Below, in pieces: positions 1 through 13,039 of a stretch of 64,000 nucleotides of DNA. The notes beneath the pieces are model-generated. The model was not told the DNA's origin. It ran no database searches and saw only the letters and a program-made list of their open reading frames with translations. Position 1 is the stretch's first letter. Every line of letters begins with the position of its first letter. Made by a program: the position numbers and the translations under genes. Source of the DNA: Plasmopara viticola (Eukaryota > Oomycota > Peronosporomycetes > Peronosporales > Peronosporaceae); NCBI GenBank assembly GCA_001695595.3, contig MBPM02000009.1, positions 806,001 through 870,000 on the forward strand, read 5' to 3'.

Positions 1-3000
1 AAAAGAATATCTGATAGTGATAGATCCTACTGACCTACTGATTGAATATGCAAGCTGTTTGTTTTTGAGTGGGATAAAATGCCATTCTTTCGGGTTTACG
101 AAGTCATGATAAGGCATGAATCGGCGTACACTATCAATCATATCGAAGCAATGACCGGGCATCTATCCTTTTATGCGACATATTATCAGATAGGTTTTAT
201 ATCTCAGGACCCTTAATCTCTTGTAGGCTTTAAGTGATCCTGCGCCGTGGCCCAGTACTTGCCTTTCTTGGCAAGGTAGATATGAGTAATATATAGTGTT
301 AATAGCCACCACCGTTTCGGACAAAGATTATACTCGTAAAACTGGGCATTTGAAACGATAGATCAAGCCTGAACTTATCCGCAAAAGTTTTGGGTTACAG
401 ACCCAAATTGTCATGTAGCGTGTTTCAAGACTGCTTTATTCAATAATGATGTGAAGTTGATCGATTCTTCAGGATAAACGACCACTAGCTCGGCAATACT
501 GAACCTCTACATGAACGTCCAGTCTGGCGTAAGAAGAGAATCGTCTAATGGTCTTGCCCTCGCCCGTACCGGTCCTTCCGATATAGACGAGCGTCATCGC
601 CGTTTGCCAATATACTATATATAATTTTCTGTTAACGACGAAAATCCCGCCATAAATCTTTGTTCTCTCCTTATTAAGCTCAATTGACGCGACCAGACGA
701 TCCATTAACCATAAGTGCATAAGTGTCAATTCATCTGTGCATTTATGCATTGACGCACTGACATCCAGATTAAAGTCTGTCAAAGAGCTTAGCTCCCGGC
801 TTGTGAGACATGAATCACTTCACGCGCACCATACGGCCAGCGCTCCAGACCTCGACGTTTGGTATTTCACGACGGACAAAGAGCGAGCTCTGGCCTTGCT
901 AAGTGATACTTATTCCACTCCGTGTGCATCATCGGTACCGCACTTTAAGTGTCTTAGTCTACAGCCAACAACACTCTGCATGGTTGCAGCGAGCGCTGTT
1001 CACTAAAAGCGCTACTCAGTAAATCAGTATCTTCCGCGGGTTATATGGCAAACTGACCACCCAATTATCCATGTGAGACTTCAATCTGATCTTGAGGCCG
1101 AGATAAACGATTGTTCATGGCAAATGATCATTGATTGAAGCATCATCAGCCTCCATAAGTGTATAAAGCTTAGATCTTTATCGCTCAATGCAGCGATATA
1201 GGCTTGGTATGCTGGATCTACCCGATTAGGAAGTATTTTGTAGCTTCGATTGCAGCTAAAGGATTGACTACTCCGATTTAGCACATTTGCCTGCGATGAA
1301 GAATCTCATTATAGGCCCTAGTCTGGCCTTCGCTTAATATGCCACAAGGATCCGTTCGTCAGCACGACTTTTACTCTCTTTTTGTGGGCCGACCTATAAC
1401 TTATCCTGCGCAAAAGCGCGTCGGCAAACACATAGACTTGGCTTGATTACTATTTGACGCAAATATAATTTTCGTGAAGATTGGTCACATTATCTGGGAA
1501 AAGAAAATCAGTTCTACCGCCGTCAGCAGGTATTAATGGTCTGACAAAGTCATAGAGGGTTTACAGTCAAAAAGTGGCTCCTGGAACTTATAACCTGCTT
1601 TTCTACTATTTATATCGTCAATTGTTTAGCGATATAAGTCAATCTTAAGCTACCTAAACGGTCTTGCTTGCGTCCATTTGCATAACGTGCATAATGCGTA
1701 GTCGATGGGAGAGTCGTAAGTGCTGCAAACAAAACTTAGCAGCTTTGTCTTGTCCGGCGAGGCCAGGACCGAATCATTGGAAAAAAAATTGAAACGCTAT
1801 CAAAAGCTTCAATATTAGGACTTGTTTAGTGCTACTCAAGTCTTTCTCCACTCGATCGGATGAGAGCTTTGTCCGACCCGCTTAGTCACTACTGTACTTG
1901 GGAAATGAATCGACGACTTCCTCATTTTTACTACGTGGCTTTTTTTGGGTCTGCTCAAGCCCCATGAAGCCCTACGGCTGCTTACAGAGCAGCCGGGGAC
2001 TAAGTACTTTTTAGCGCAAAGACACGTTTGTCGGTTTTGGCATAGAGGTTATGAGTACTCGGATTGCCAAACTCGACCACCAGTGCCGACCAATTTCCTC
2101 CAGAGCGTTTATGAGCCAATACACAGTGTACATGCAAAAAACGCTTATGGTTGAGGCAACTATGTGACTAAACGATCATACATCGCCAAGGCATTTGACG
2201 GCCAACGTACTATCCGCCAGGAGAAAATCATTCAGCTATCTCATTTAAATTTGGCGGTAACTTTTCATGAAAACCGGTGCACTGTACACCGTACACCCGG
2301 ACATGTTGTTGAGCACCATGACCTTTCTTGGACTGTGTGGTTTTACAGGCACTGCGGCACTCCTCGGCTTAGTATAAATTGAGCTCAGTCATCGCTTTGT
2401 ATTTACTTTATATACACAAATCATCGATAACATGTCATTCTTTGTTGGATAAATGCTGCCAATCAAGACATTCTAATTGGAAGCGTAAAATCCTTTTTAT
2501 TTTTGAGTTGGGATGTCTTCTTTACCTTAATAAACCTCGGCTCTTGCTTTGGCCAAGCGCTCAGTAGCTTCGAGGTTTAGCTCCTCAGACACCTCTGATA
2601 TTGCCTTCAAATAGGCCGCACATGCCCTGAAACAATGACCAGTAAACCTGTCGTTTAATCCCCCCTTTGCCAGCTAACGATCCAGAGACAATAAGAAATC
2701 GATTTTCTATCGCATCCTCACTTTCATAGTGAACCTATGGTCTTGGTGATTCGCCAGAGGTCCTAAGATACCCATTGTGTCTCGCGGACTTGATTTACCT
2801 GCTTGAAAGACTTGGCATCCTCACTATTTTTGTTAGTCACTTGCGGAAGATTTTAATCTGCAGTCGGTGACTCTGCGTTACCCCCTTATGAAGTTTATTT
2901 TTCAATATGGAACTGGCGTTTATGGTTCTTAATACTGCTAGCGGAATTGATTACCCGCTAAGGAGGTTCCGAGCCGTCGTATCATCTACCCTAGAAGATA

Positions 3001-4473
3001 CGCGCCTCTCAGATTCGGGCATATGCTTATCCAGACTTTTGCTTAAAAAAGCCGTACGCAAAACAAGGGTGAAAGCATAGCTCAACAATCGCCTTCCTGT
3101 GGAGGGATGAGCGGCTGGCACCAATGGCCTTGTCTAGTCAGTCAGTTCTGAGCTTAGCTAGGATCAAGTCATACATGTCCATATTATTTAATATTGGTAT
3201 TGGCTCGGAACGCGCTTTTAGCCAGCTGAACCGAAACTGACATTTTTCTGGTTTTCATTCGTCAAACAACAACTAATAGATTGGCCGCAGGCGTGATGCC
3301 AAAATCTATGAAGACGTATGATGAATTTTAGTACCTTAAAATTCGCGTATACAACTATCGGCTGGTGTCCCTCTCAACAGCTGTCAAGCAGCGCCAAAAC
3401 GCGTTGGCTAGCTGCGCACACCAGTGGAGGGGTTGGTCGGATAGGCTGCAAAGAATTTGGAAACCAAATGGGTTCGAAAAGCCGTACGTCGCGCACGTGA
3501 CTTATGATATAAAACGGTTTTAAATATTTACCGACGAAGAGAGTGGAGAGACGTACGCATATGCGCTCTTTGATACGGCAAAGAGCGAGCGCGAACACAG
3601 CATGCACTCAAAGGGTCGTATATATTAGCCAAACAATAATCATAAAGCCCCAGTCTTGTTGAATGGGAATTTATAAGCCGTTCTGAGAAGATAGGTATGG
3701 CACACCACTGTTTATGGTGACCGAACAGACAAGGCTTGCAGAAAAATACTTGTTTTTCCGGTGTGCAATTACTTGCAACTTAGTCGTTCATTTTGTTTAT
3801 ACAATGTTTGCCCAACTTAGTATACTTCTGTAAATGCACGAAATGTAATTTTGAATTTGAAGCAGGACAATGAAACTAGGCAAACAAGTAGTAGTATGTC
3901 AATGAGCGTACCAGCTCCGTTTTACGAGAGGCAAGTCGGCTTTTTGTAACGACAGCGCACAAAAGATACAGCGATAACAGCACTAACTTACCGCATTCTA
4001 TAAAGAAATGCAAGCCGCAACAAAAATGGTCGGATAGGACAACAGCCCTACCATCTACACCTTAATGGGTCACGGCAAAGATCTCGTGTGAATTTTACGC
4101 TGCGCGACTCTCTTTGATAATAGCTCGCATTTTGCTCATTATTTTAAATAAAGTCTGGTGTCTAGATCACAAAACTTTGCTGGAGGAGAATTCAGCTCAT
4201 ATTTAAATAGTTAGCTCGGTGTTCAACAATCTCGAGTCGATTTTATTTTGATTTGAATGTCGTAAAACCTTCGGTGCGCTATCTATAAAAAAGCGCATTC
4301 AAAAAATCCACTTCTGAAAAAGCTGTCAAAAGCAGAAAACCGAGCAATAAAATTTGGTCAAATCAGCAAATCCGACTTCCACATTAAAATTAACTAGTAC
4401 CCGGAAAAAGTGTGGTTTTCTTAATCATAGAAATTAATCATTAATTTGTCATTTGAAAGTTCCGAAGTAGCAA
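1..4473. other. Gene-poor region, no recognisable gene
   Basis: Only short open frames (60-104 codons) occur on both strands. None shows a protein family I recognise, a signal peptide with a plausible mature part, or codon patterns like the genes to the right. The DNA is moderately AT-rich and looks like decayed intergenic or transposon-derived sequence. I saw no tandem repeat, rRNA or tRNA here. Old retroelement remnants below my detection limit are possible. Confidence 0.5.
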
Positions 4474-5646
4474 TCAACGCTCACCCTGATCATCCAAAAG
4501 GCTTATCAATTTTGTTACCAAGAACTTGAAGCACTCGCCCGCTCGCTTTTTCCGAAGCATCTTTAGAGGCGGAAGCACCTGCACTGAAATACCGTCTCGT
4601 TTCTTCGTCAGCTGGAAATACAGTCCACAAAACTTTACAATGCTTCCTATCTCTGTGACGCTTACGTAATCAATGCGGACATTTTGACTCAAAAACGACT
4701 CTAGCGTGACTTCGGTTTGAAATGGGTCTCCATTGGTGGCCTCGTGGAAGCAGATCCACTTGGGAAGATCGCTCCACCAAGCTTTAGAAGGCTTCATTTG
4801 CACTAATCGAGAAAACACCCTTACGCGAAAACTTGTGCGTTCGCTCACAGTTATATCGTGACTTCCATAGTTTCTAATGGTAGTGTAACCCAAGTTGTAC
4901 ACCCATTGATCTTCTATTCGAAGAAACGACAGTTTGGCATACCGAGTACCGTTCGGTGCCGTCAAGCAGCAGCAAATGGTCAAGCATAACCTCGTATCAA
5001 GTGCGCCACGGTTTTCGAGCCGAGAAATGAGAGCACGTAAATTTGGCTCCTTATCGTGTATAACGTTTGACCATCTCGATTTCGAAAACTTGTAGTTGTA
5101 GAGCCCACTGAAGCGAAGCTTATGATCAACGCCATGCTTGTTGATCTGGTACAGCGTCCGTCCAAAGCGTGCTCTTACTGTTAATGGACCCAAAATCTCT
5201 ATGTCATTTAAGGACTTCGCAAGCGACTCGACGTAGCCATTGTGGAACGATTCCAAAGTGCGTGAAGTTAATTGCGTCAGTGCTTGCTGCAAATAATGTT
5301 TTTCTTCAAATCGAATAGCTGAATTCGACAATTTTTTTCCTCGAACTAGCTCGTAAAGTAGCTCCTGACAGGCCAGATCGCACGGATTTCCATTCAATTT
5401 GACAAACGTCCACTCGTACATTGAAACATAGCGAGCAACACGAGTTCGCGAAATTCGATTTGGAGCAGGAGTAGGCTTCACTGAACGCATCTTAAATTGC
5501 TGAAGTGCCTTGTTCTCGTGTTGCAATTGTTGCGGCACCGATACGCTAATTGTATGTTTATTGTAGCAGAATCTTTGCTGAATTCTTGCGCATGTCCTCT
5601 GAACTCCGTCTGGAAGATTATAAACCACATCTCTATAGTCCTTCAT
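4474..5646 (-). CDS. Conserved-looking hypothetical protein, 390 aa, function unknown
   Basis: One uninterrupted frame of 390 codons, far longer than chance frames nearby. The protein is basic and rich in aromatic residues (many W, Y and F), with no signal peptide or membrane segment visible. The middle and C-terminal parts (about residues 130-390) have the alternating hydrophobic pattern of a folded alpha/beta domain. The C-terminus is lysine-rich (KKRAGE) and ends in an acidic helix. I do not recognise the family. It is divergently transcribed from the cyclophilin gene; 272 bp separate the two starts, which probably serves as a shared promoter region. The ATG at 5,646 is the first in frame; an upstream exon cannot be excluded. 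Confidence 0.6.
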   Translation of the reverse strand: MKDYRDVVYNLPDGVQRTCARIQQRFCYNKHTISVSVPQQLQHENKALQQFKMRSVKPTPAPNRISRTRVARYVSMYEWTFVKLNGNPCDLACQELLYELVRGKKLSNSAIRFEEKHYLQQALTQLTSRTLESFHNGYVESLAKSLNDIEILGPLTVRARFGRTLYQINKHGVDHKLRFSGLYNYKFSKSRWSNVIHDKEPNLRALISRLENRGALDTRLCLTICCCLTAPNGTRYAKLSFLRIEDQWVYNLGYTTIRNYGSHDITVSERTSFRVRVFSRLVQMKPSKAWWSDLPKWICFHEATNGDPFQTEVTLESFLSQNVRIDYVSVTEIGSIVKFCGLYFQLTKKRDGISVQVLPPLKMLRKKRAGECFKFLVTKLISLLDDQGER

Positions 5647-5918
5647 GACGGTGTTTGTTCCTTTCTTCCGATTGTCAAGTCCCCAATAATCAACTAAATC
5701 CGTGACAATTTGATTTTTTTAAATTAGTACAGTAAATTCAAGCATAAAATGACATTCCAAGTTGTCGAATAAATTTTAAGAAACGTGGTGTAAAAAGCCC
5801 AAGAAACCGGTTTTCCATAAAAGTCCCAGCATTTTTCAAGAAAATATACATTTTTGTCCGTGTAAAAGTGCGCATTTTAGGTCCACACACCATTGATTGA
5901 CATTCACTCTCACGGACC

Positions 5919-6530
5919 ATGTTGATGAAAATGCTGACCCGACCGGCGCTGTCCGTAGCGCGCAAGCAGCTCTCCCCTATGTCGATAGCGCTGTTCAGTT
6001 CTGCGCGCGATCAGAACCCTAGCGTATTCTTTGACATTTCGATCGGTGGGCAGCCCAGTGGACGTTTGGTGTTTGAGCTGCGCGCAGACGTGGTGCCCAA
6101 GACGGCCGAGAACTTTCGCCAATTGTGCACAGGTGAAGCGGGCATGGGCGCATCGGGCAAGGCGCTGCACTACAAGGGCAGCAAGTTTCACCGCATCATC
6201 CCAAACTTTATGTGCCAAGGCGGTGATTTTACGCGTGGCAATGGCACTGGTGGCGAATCCATCTACGGCGCGAAGTTTGCCGATGAAAAGTTTGACTTAA
6301 AGCACGAGGGCGCGGGCGTGCTGTCGATGGCCAATGCGGGCCCCAACACCAACGGCTCGCAGTTTTTTCTCACAACTGTCGACTGCCCCTGGCTAGACAA
6401 GGCCCATGTGGTGTTTGGTCAAGTAACGGAAGGCCACGACTTGCTCAAAGTCATCGAGGAACAGGGTAGTCAATCTGGCGCCACGAAAGCGGCGGTCATT
6501 ATTGAAGACTGTGGTGAGCTTAAAAAATAG
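5919..6530 (+). CDS. Cyclophilin-type peptidyl-prolyl cis-trans isomerase, probably mitochondrial
   Basis: A 203-aa single-exon protein. Residues ~35-203 form a full cyclophilin domain: the [20 protein letters not shown] stretch carries the catalytic Arg and Phe, the [16 protein letters not shown] stretch is present, and [12 protein letters not shown] contains the Trp that contacts cyclosporin A in the family. The first ~33 residues are rich in Arg, Ser and Ala and nearly lack acids, which looks like a mitochondrial presequence; this suggests a cyclophilin D-like matrix foldase. If translation began at the downstream Met at residue 21, most of the presequence would be lost. The gene is divergent from the 390-aa gene and convergent with the WDR90 homologue, whose stop lies only 66 bp beyond this stop. 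The family assignment is secure; the mitochondrial location is inferred. Confidence 0.93.
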   Translation: MLMKMLTRPALSVARKQLSPMSIALFSSARDQNPSVFFDISIGGQPSGRLVFELRADVVPKTAENFRQLCTGEAGMGASGKALHYKGSKFHRIIPNFMCQGGDFTRGNGTGGESIYGAKFADEKFDLKHEGAGVLSMANAGPNTNGSQFFLTTVDCPWLDKAHVVFGQVTEGHDLLKVIEEQGSQSGATKAAVIIEDCGELKK

Positions 6531-6596
6531 ACGACACAAGGTTGAATATAGCGATAATTTTGGCAAATGGTGTAAATGTGGTGTGTCAGGAGAAGC

Positions 6597-9500
6597 TTAA
6601 TTTTTATAGACGTTAATACTAGCAATCGCCAATTGAGTCGGAGATACAAAAAGGAAGCTCTTGGATATTCGACAGAATTTTAGCTGCAGACATTGGAACG
6701 TCCAAGTATTGATCGGAAGGAGCCGTTGATGACGAATGTCAAGCACTGCCATTCGCCCGTCTGCATCAAGCATCAACACTTTTGCTTCTTCAGATTCATC
6801 CGGGAATGCAAGTTTGATGTTGCAAAGCGCCACTGGAATGTCCAACAAAGTGGCAGGATCAAAAACAATGTGCTCAATGACACGTCGTTCCACGCAATCA
6901 CGAACTTTGAGACTCCAGTGACAGTCAGTTGCCGGTCCCTTGTGGTCGACTTGCTGCGTTTTGCAAGAATACATTACAAGCACGGATTCAGGCAAGGAAG
7001 GCATCTTAAAAGTCGCAACGCACTGGTCGAGATCATAGCTACTCTTCAGCATCCACTCGTCGGTTGGCATTAACCCCTTACGTGAAATAGCCATGGCTGG
7101 ATCAGCAAAGACTTTGACCACACATCGACCGTCATACCGAGCTGGACCAGTGTACTTGACAACGAGGAGGAAGGGGTGAATTGTCACGTCACTTGACTCC
7201 ATGACTTCGATAGTTCCTATATCCATGTCCACTTGCTCTCCTCGAGTCCAACTTAAACTCGATGGAATTAACGATATCTCTTGGTACACGACTCGATACT
7301 CAAAACTTCGATTCTTTGACAAACGCGGCTTTACCTTCGTTCTCGATCGTTGTTTCAACACTTTTTTGTGCTTTTGCTTTGAAATTGGTTGACGTACACG
7401 AAAGTTACGCGACGAGGCTTCATCGGATGCGAACAAGCCGTTTGCTATGTTTACGAGGAAGACACGACTGTCGTTTGTCACAACGAGAGCGACGTAGGCA
7501 CCTACAAAGACAATGCGAACGAATGCCGTGCTTTTGTTTCGCGCCGACTTGGTAGGTGATAAGGGAAGCTCAAACTTTGAGAGTAAGCGCATGTCACAAA
7601 GATCAAATACTCGAAACGATCCATTGCTGTATCCAGCCATGACCATGGACTGAGGAACGCCGTCTGGAGTGGTCGAGAATGGATTGACTGCGAAACAAGT
7701 GCAGATTGCTGCATCCACGGTGAATGTAGCAATTTCCTTTGCAAGTTCTGGAAGCCATACGCGAATTGCATGATCCTTTTCTGAGATTGACAGGAAGACG
7801 GCTCCATTTAGGGCCCAAGAGGCATCGGTAATAGTTGGAAAAGAACGACTGTGCTGATTACTGCTCGTAGCTGCCTCTCGAATCACTTTTGGTGTCAAAG
7901 ATGAATCGAAATGAACGAGTACAGCGGTCCCATTGCTGGTGGTGGCAATGCCAACGCCACGAGAATGATCCACTGAAAGGCCTCGCAACGATTCTCCACG
8001 AGGCAGTGCGATTTGACACATGAGCGATACTCCTGCTCGAGCTACACGCTGCCAGTCGACTTGGGTTCGAGCTGAATGTTTCGTCGATAACATGGGGAGG
8101 GCGTGAACGTTCAGCATGTTGTCAGCTCTGGTGCCGGTGATGAGCATTGACTTTCCAGCAGTGGTCACCCACTCCATAACTTCGACGCGACTGCTAGATG
8201 AGCTCACTTTGTCGTCAATTTGGTTGTTGCTCCTTTGAGGTTTAGCTGAGATTAGGAGCTGCGTTGTTGCAACAAAAGTGCGGTGCTGAAGATCGTAAAA
8301 GTAGCAGTACCGATCGTTGTCGATGCCTACGAGGTAGCGCAGTCGATCGAATTGGCTTTGCTTGCTGTACAGACTAACGAGCTGAACTTGTGAGGGAAAG
8401 GCACCTATTAATGGTGCAATCTCAGCTTCTAAGCTCTTGCCAGAATCGTGAGGGTTTGTATCCCAATGAACGCTGAGTGTGCTGAGACTGCTGTGGTCAG
8501 CAGATAGTAAAAGAAACTGCGAGTCGGAGGTCGCTACGATTTGTCGAATGGCTCCTACTTGCTCTCCGCTTGCGTTTTGACTCGACCAAACGATCCTTTC
8601 CTGCGCTATGCTCGCAATTGCAATTGCGTACTGGGATGGGTCAATCTCGCACGCCAAGCAAAGCAGGTCGTCCCTGTTTTCCGGGCCAACACATTGAGCA
8701 AATGCCAAACAAGTGACAGCACGGGTACTTTGAAAAAGCTTGATTTGAATGTTAGCATCCTCATGATATGTATTCCCGTCCTCTGTTGCTAATGATTCGA
8801 CGTTTTTACTGCAAGGAATGGATCGAATCACAACACAATCCATGTGCGACGATATTAAAGCAACGTAGGCGCCACTCAGTGACAATTGCAGCACGACGAT
8901 CTCATTTGTAGGATCCATCATAAAGTCATTATAGAACTTTTGTTCACCCGAAGCAATGTCCTCGATGACTAAGACGGAGCCAATCGTAGTCAAGAGTTTA
9001 CCCGTCGAGTACGACCAAGCAAAAGTCGAGGGACGGAAACCGCCAATTGTGCGAGAAAGAACGAGATCACCACAGAAATTCGCTGTCGTAGTCACGACTG
9101 TGGGTGGAACGTCGATTTCGTGACACCTCGTCGAGTTCGTGCGTACACTTGTATCCTCTTTCGGCTGCACAGTTGTCAAATCAAGCGTGAACGCATCAGC
9201 CTCTAGACTTAATCTAAAATTATTTGACGTGGCTGGCGATTCGGCCAGCAAATTTGATCTTTGACTCGAATTTTCGTCGACAATGACATCAGCACCACTT
9301 TTCTCGTCACCTGCTTCAATGTCGTTGGGTAGCGTCAAGTCTCCGTGAACCTGCCAGATGCCTATTGCACTCCCATCTCCCGTCGCGACTAGATAATGAC
9401 CATCTTTCGTAAACGCCAAGTCGTTTACTGTAACTTCGTGGCCGAGAAAAGAGTGGCACGATTGATCACACTGTCGCTTGTCGTTCCATTTCCACACACA

Positions 9501-12500
9501 AATTGACCCATCTGCGCCTCCAGAAGCCATGTACTTTTCATTCACACTCATTGCTAATGACGTGATCCCATTTTGGTCTCGAAGCGAGAACGAGTGTACC
9601 CATTCACGGTCTGGCAGGGAGAAGATCGAAAGACGATCATTCGCTGACAGGGCAAGCAATTTGGACGAGTGATGAAGGAATCGTACAAGTTTTACCGTCT
9701 CCTCTTGTCGCTGCTTTGGAAGCTGGAGTTTCAAGATGATACGTAATGAATATGGATTTAACATCACAATGTCGTGATGGTCGCTACTGATCAAAGCTAG
9801 CCATTTTCCATTGTGACTCAGTTGAAAGTGGCCATCCTTGGGATCAAAGTCTGCAAGTACCATCTTGAGTGGCACATAGTCTTGCTGTTGAGCATCGTAC
9901 AAACACAATTGATTGCCTTGTCCCGACGTGAAAAGATGGTGAGCTTTGCTATCGTACGCAATGTGGCAGATCAAGCTCTGGTGTTGCTTGAGTTCGTGCA
10001 GCATGTTAGAGTGCAACGTCGCTCTTTCAGGAGTCGCTTGTGGAGAAGAAAGATCGAAGATGCGTGTGTAGCCGGAAGCAAAGCCGACCGCGACAATGCC
10101 GCGCTTAACAGGCGAAGCCGCCAAACTTGTCACAATGTCTTGCTGAAAATCAAATTCAAACAGCTGGTTTCCAGACAATAGATCCCAAACTCGCAAGGTA
10201 TTATCCGCCGACGCTGTTACTAGCTCACTCATCACAGTAGCTTCATGTACCTCGTCAAGCAACAAGGATACTGGCCACGGTGCCGTTACCATGGTCGTAA
10301 TCTTCTTAGTGTGGGAGCGCAACAAAGTCACGTAGTTTCGACTTGAGATGTCCAAGACGCCAATCGCATGGTTGCAACTACCCACAAGCACTTGCATCCC
10401 GTCTGCTGATACATCTAGACACTGGATGCCAGCTTCGTGTTGAGCTTCTAAGAAAAAATCCGAAAAATCAAGCGGCCACACTCGAAGAAACGAGTCCTCG
10501 GATCCCGTGACGCAAAAGCCTTCGTTTATCGAGAGACAGTTGATTTTGGCGTCATGGAGCTGGTATACGCAAACAATGTCTTTGGAATCGTAGTCGAGCA
10601 CCAGCAGTGTACCAAGGCTTGATGTCACGTACAATGGACGCATGCCAGCAGTGTACCAAGGCTTGATGTCACGTACAAAGCATGCGATCTGTCTGGTGCT
10701 GCATACGCGTTTAAAATGACTGGTGCCACGTGCATACGCGTTTAAAATGACTGGAGAACCCGTTAGATGACTGGATTTGGGATTGACACGCCAGTAGCGG
10801 ATATTCTCGCGGCCACAAGATACGAGGTGATAGTGATCTCGCTCTTCATAAGGCGAAAAATCGATTCGATCGATTGGAAAGTCGGACGTTTGCCGTGCCA
10901 CGAGACGAACGGCGGCAAGGGAACCCTTGTGTAGATTGGCACAATCCCAGATGCAAAGTTGCGTCCGAAAGCACGCATCACGACCCACAATGCAGAGCAA
11001 AAGACGGTCTGTAAATCGGGAGAAACAGAGCCCAGTCACACCTTTGGCTGGGGCCTTGACGACGAATAGACACTCACGACATGCAAGATCCCACAGCCGG
11101 ATGCCAGGTTGTTTCCTCGTTGATGGCAATTCTGCAGATGCCAAATAATGTCCGTCGAATGTGATGGCAAGAGCGCTGATAGCCGCATCGTGACCGTACA
11201 GAAAGTGCTCTTTGGTTGTAAACGTGGGTGCATTCGATTCAATCGACGCGTTCTCGCCTTTTGTGCTTTTAAAGCTTCGGTCGATTTCGTCCAGCGGGTA
11301 TTTTGAATGGTTTGATTTGGTAGGGTGAATGGTTGCAGCCCACATTTCTCGATAGACGATGGTGGAGAAACTAGTATAGATACAGGCAGAGCCGTTGGGG
11401 ACCCAGAGCAACATTCGTGAATGGTCATTTGAAAATCCAATGATACGCTCAAGTTTGACGATGGCATTCGGCTCATTCGCTTCAATACGTGCCGAGACAA
11501 TCGCAGTGCCTACTTCTTGCTGCGTTGTTGAATACGCCAAGGGGCTACTTTCTTGCATTTTTGCCACCTTAGGGTCGACAACCTGGATTTGCGCGGCCTA
11601 GAAGACACAAGATCAGATGATTGAGCAGATTAAGTGATGAATGTGCTGGTTCAAACCTGTGATTGCATGGCGTTTTCACTGGCTGCGTCACTCGGTCTTG
11701 GTACTGTCGCATTCGTATCGACGTGACTTTCGGGTACGGGTGAGACTTCAGCGCCTTCAGGCTCGTTGTGAACAAAATCTGTTGGAGTATTCAAGCTCTG
11801 ACGTGTTGATGTTATAGGTGTGGGCGGCGCTGCGATACGAAGATCTTCTTGTTTTTTCGGAACGAAATGTTGATGATTGACGACGTCAGGCGACAAAATG
11901 CCATCTTGCGGCAATGGTAACCAGCGATACTGATGCTCAAAGTTGCTTGGAAATCGAAGAGAAGGAGGCATTGTCTAGTGAATGAAAACATCATGAGGTC
12001 AAGCACATATTCTAGAGAGGTGTTAACGTACCATCGATGTGTACAGCGTAGCAGACACGACAACGTTGCGTAAGTTCATGGAGGCACACAATGTGATGGC
12101 CTAGTGTGCAATCATGCCTTAGGAATTCGTACCATTCTAAAGCAACGTGGAACGAGTGGTACCTTGAGATGACGATAGGTATCTCTTGCATATTGGTTGA
12201 ACAAATGAAGCTTCAGTAAGCCCACCATGTCGACCACAATCGTAGTCCACTGAGCATCTAAACTGAAGCGAAATAAAGTTTGAATAAAGCAAAAGGAGAT
12301 GATGTTACTAGCTTGCAAACCTTAATGGAACTCTAAGAACAGTCCCTGTGCTTCGAAAGAGGTCGTAAATGGAGCTCAGTGTAAATCGAAGTACTGTTTT
12401 TTTATTTGTGATAAAATCGAGATGAATGGTCACCGATTGATCCTTGATACGTCGAAGTTGGAGGTAGACAAAGCGCCCTGTAAGACCGAGTCCATGACTT

Positions 12501-12829
12501 CCCTTCGAGACATTTCTGCGAACAAAAGATCCGTTAAAGTAGCTGTTGAATCTGTGGAATAGCTCACGTGACAACCTTGGAACTCGTAAGAAGTTGGTGG
12601 CTGCTATAGCTCCACGAATTTTATAGATACTTTTGTGGATTTGTTTGTCCTGAGTCTGCTCGACGTGGCCTTGCGTGTACCAACCGATGGTGCGATGTGT
12701 CATGCCAAACTTGATCACCTCTATAAATGGTGCCTGCCACACTTGAGCGAGCGTAAGTCTAAAAAGCCAAGATTTATAGTAGTGTTATTGGGTACCTGGC
12801 ATTACTGCAGACTCGTTCAAAGATGCCAT
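6597..12829 (-). CDS. WDR90: WDR90/POC16 homologue: CFAP20-like domain plus WD40 propellers
   Basis: I read six exons on the minus strand: 12,829-12,796, 12,741-12,321, 12,262-12,163, 12,100-12,032, 11,974-11,657 and 11,597-6,597. Every junction is GT/AG, introns are 54-62 bp, and the phases join to a protein of about 1,980 aa. Exons 1-4 (residues ~12-208) encode a CFAP20/DUF667-like domain, recognisable by WQAPFIEVIKFG, YKIRGAIAATNF, GLTGRFVYLQL and ITLCASMNLRNVV. Exon 5 is a Pro/Ser/Thr linker. Exon 6 carries many WD40 blades, including CVTGSEDSFLRVWPLDFS, typical of WDR90. WDR90/POC16 proteins sit on the microtubule wall of centrioles and basal bodies and are needed for their stability and for cilia. 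The open frame of exon 6 alone would miss the N-terminal domain. A pair of microduplications lies at 10,601-10,754. Confidence 0.88.
10601..10754 (-). repeat. Two short tandem duplications inside the WDR90 exon
   Basis: A 34-bp identical block occurs at 10,601-10,634 and again at 10,645-10,678 (offset 44). A 24-bp identical block occurs at 10,700-10,723 and again at 10,731-10,754 (offset 31). Neither offset is a multiple of three, but together they add 75 bp, exactly 25 codons. The open frame is therefore kept, and each duplicated block is read in two different frames. Removing both extra copies would leave the same downstream WD40 frame. Confidence 0.9.
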
Positions 12830-13039
12830 GACTAGCACTGCGTATTTGTGAAAAATTCGCGAGGCTTTTGGTCCGACCGTTCACAAAACGTTTTACCATA
12901 TATATGTGACGGATTTTCGTTCTATTAGATACTCAAACTGCTCTTAGTTTTAAAGGACCTTCGGGTGCATTTAGAAGCGGCAGCGGAAATTATGACTGCA
13001 GTTCTGTCCAGTTGCAAGTTTTTCTCCAAGCACTTAAGT

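Noticed and set aside
10763..11500. Minus-strand frames of 75 and 154 codons inside the WDR90 exon
   Set aside because: They are alternative-frame shadows of the WD40 coding sequence.
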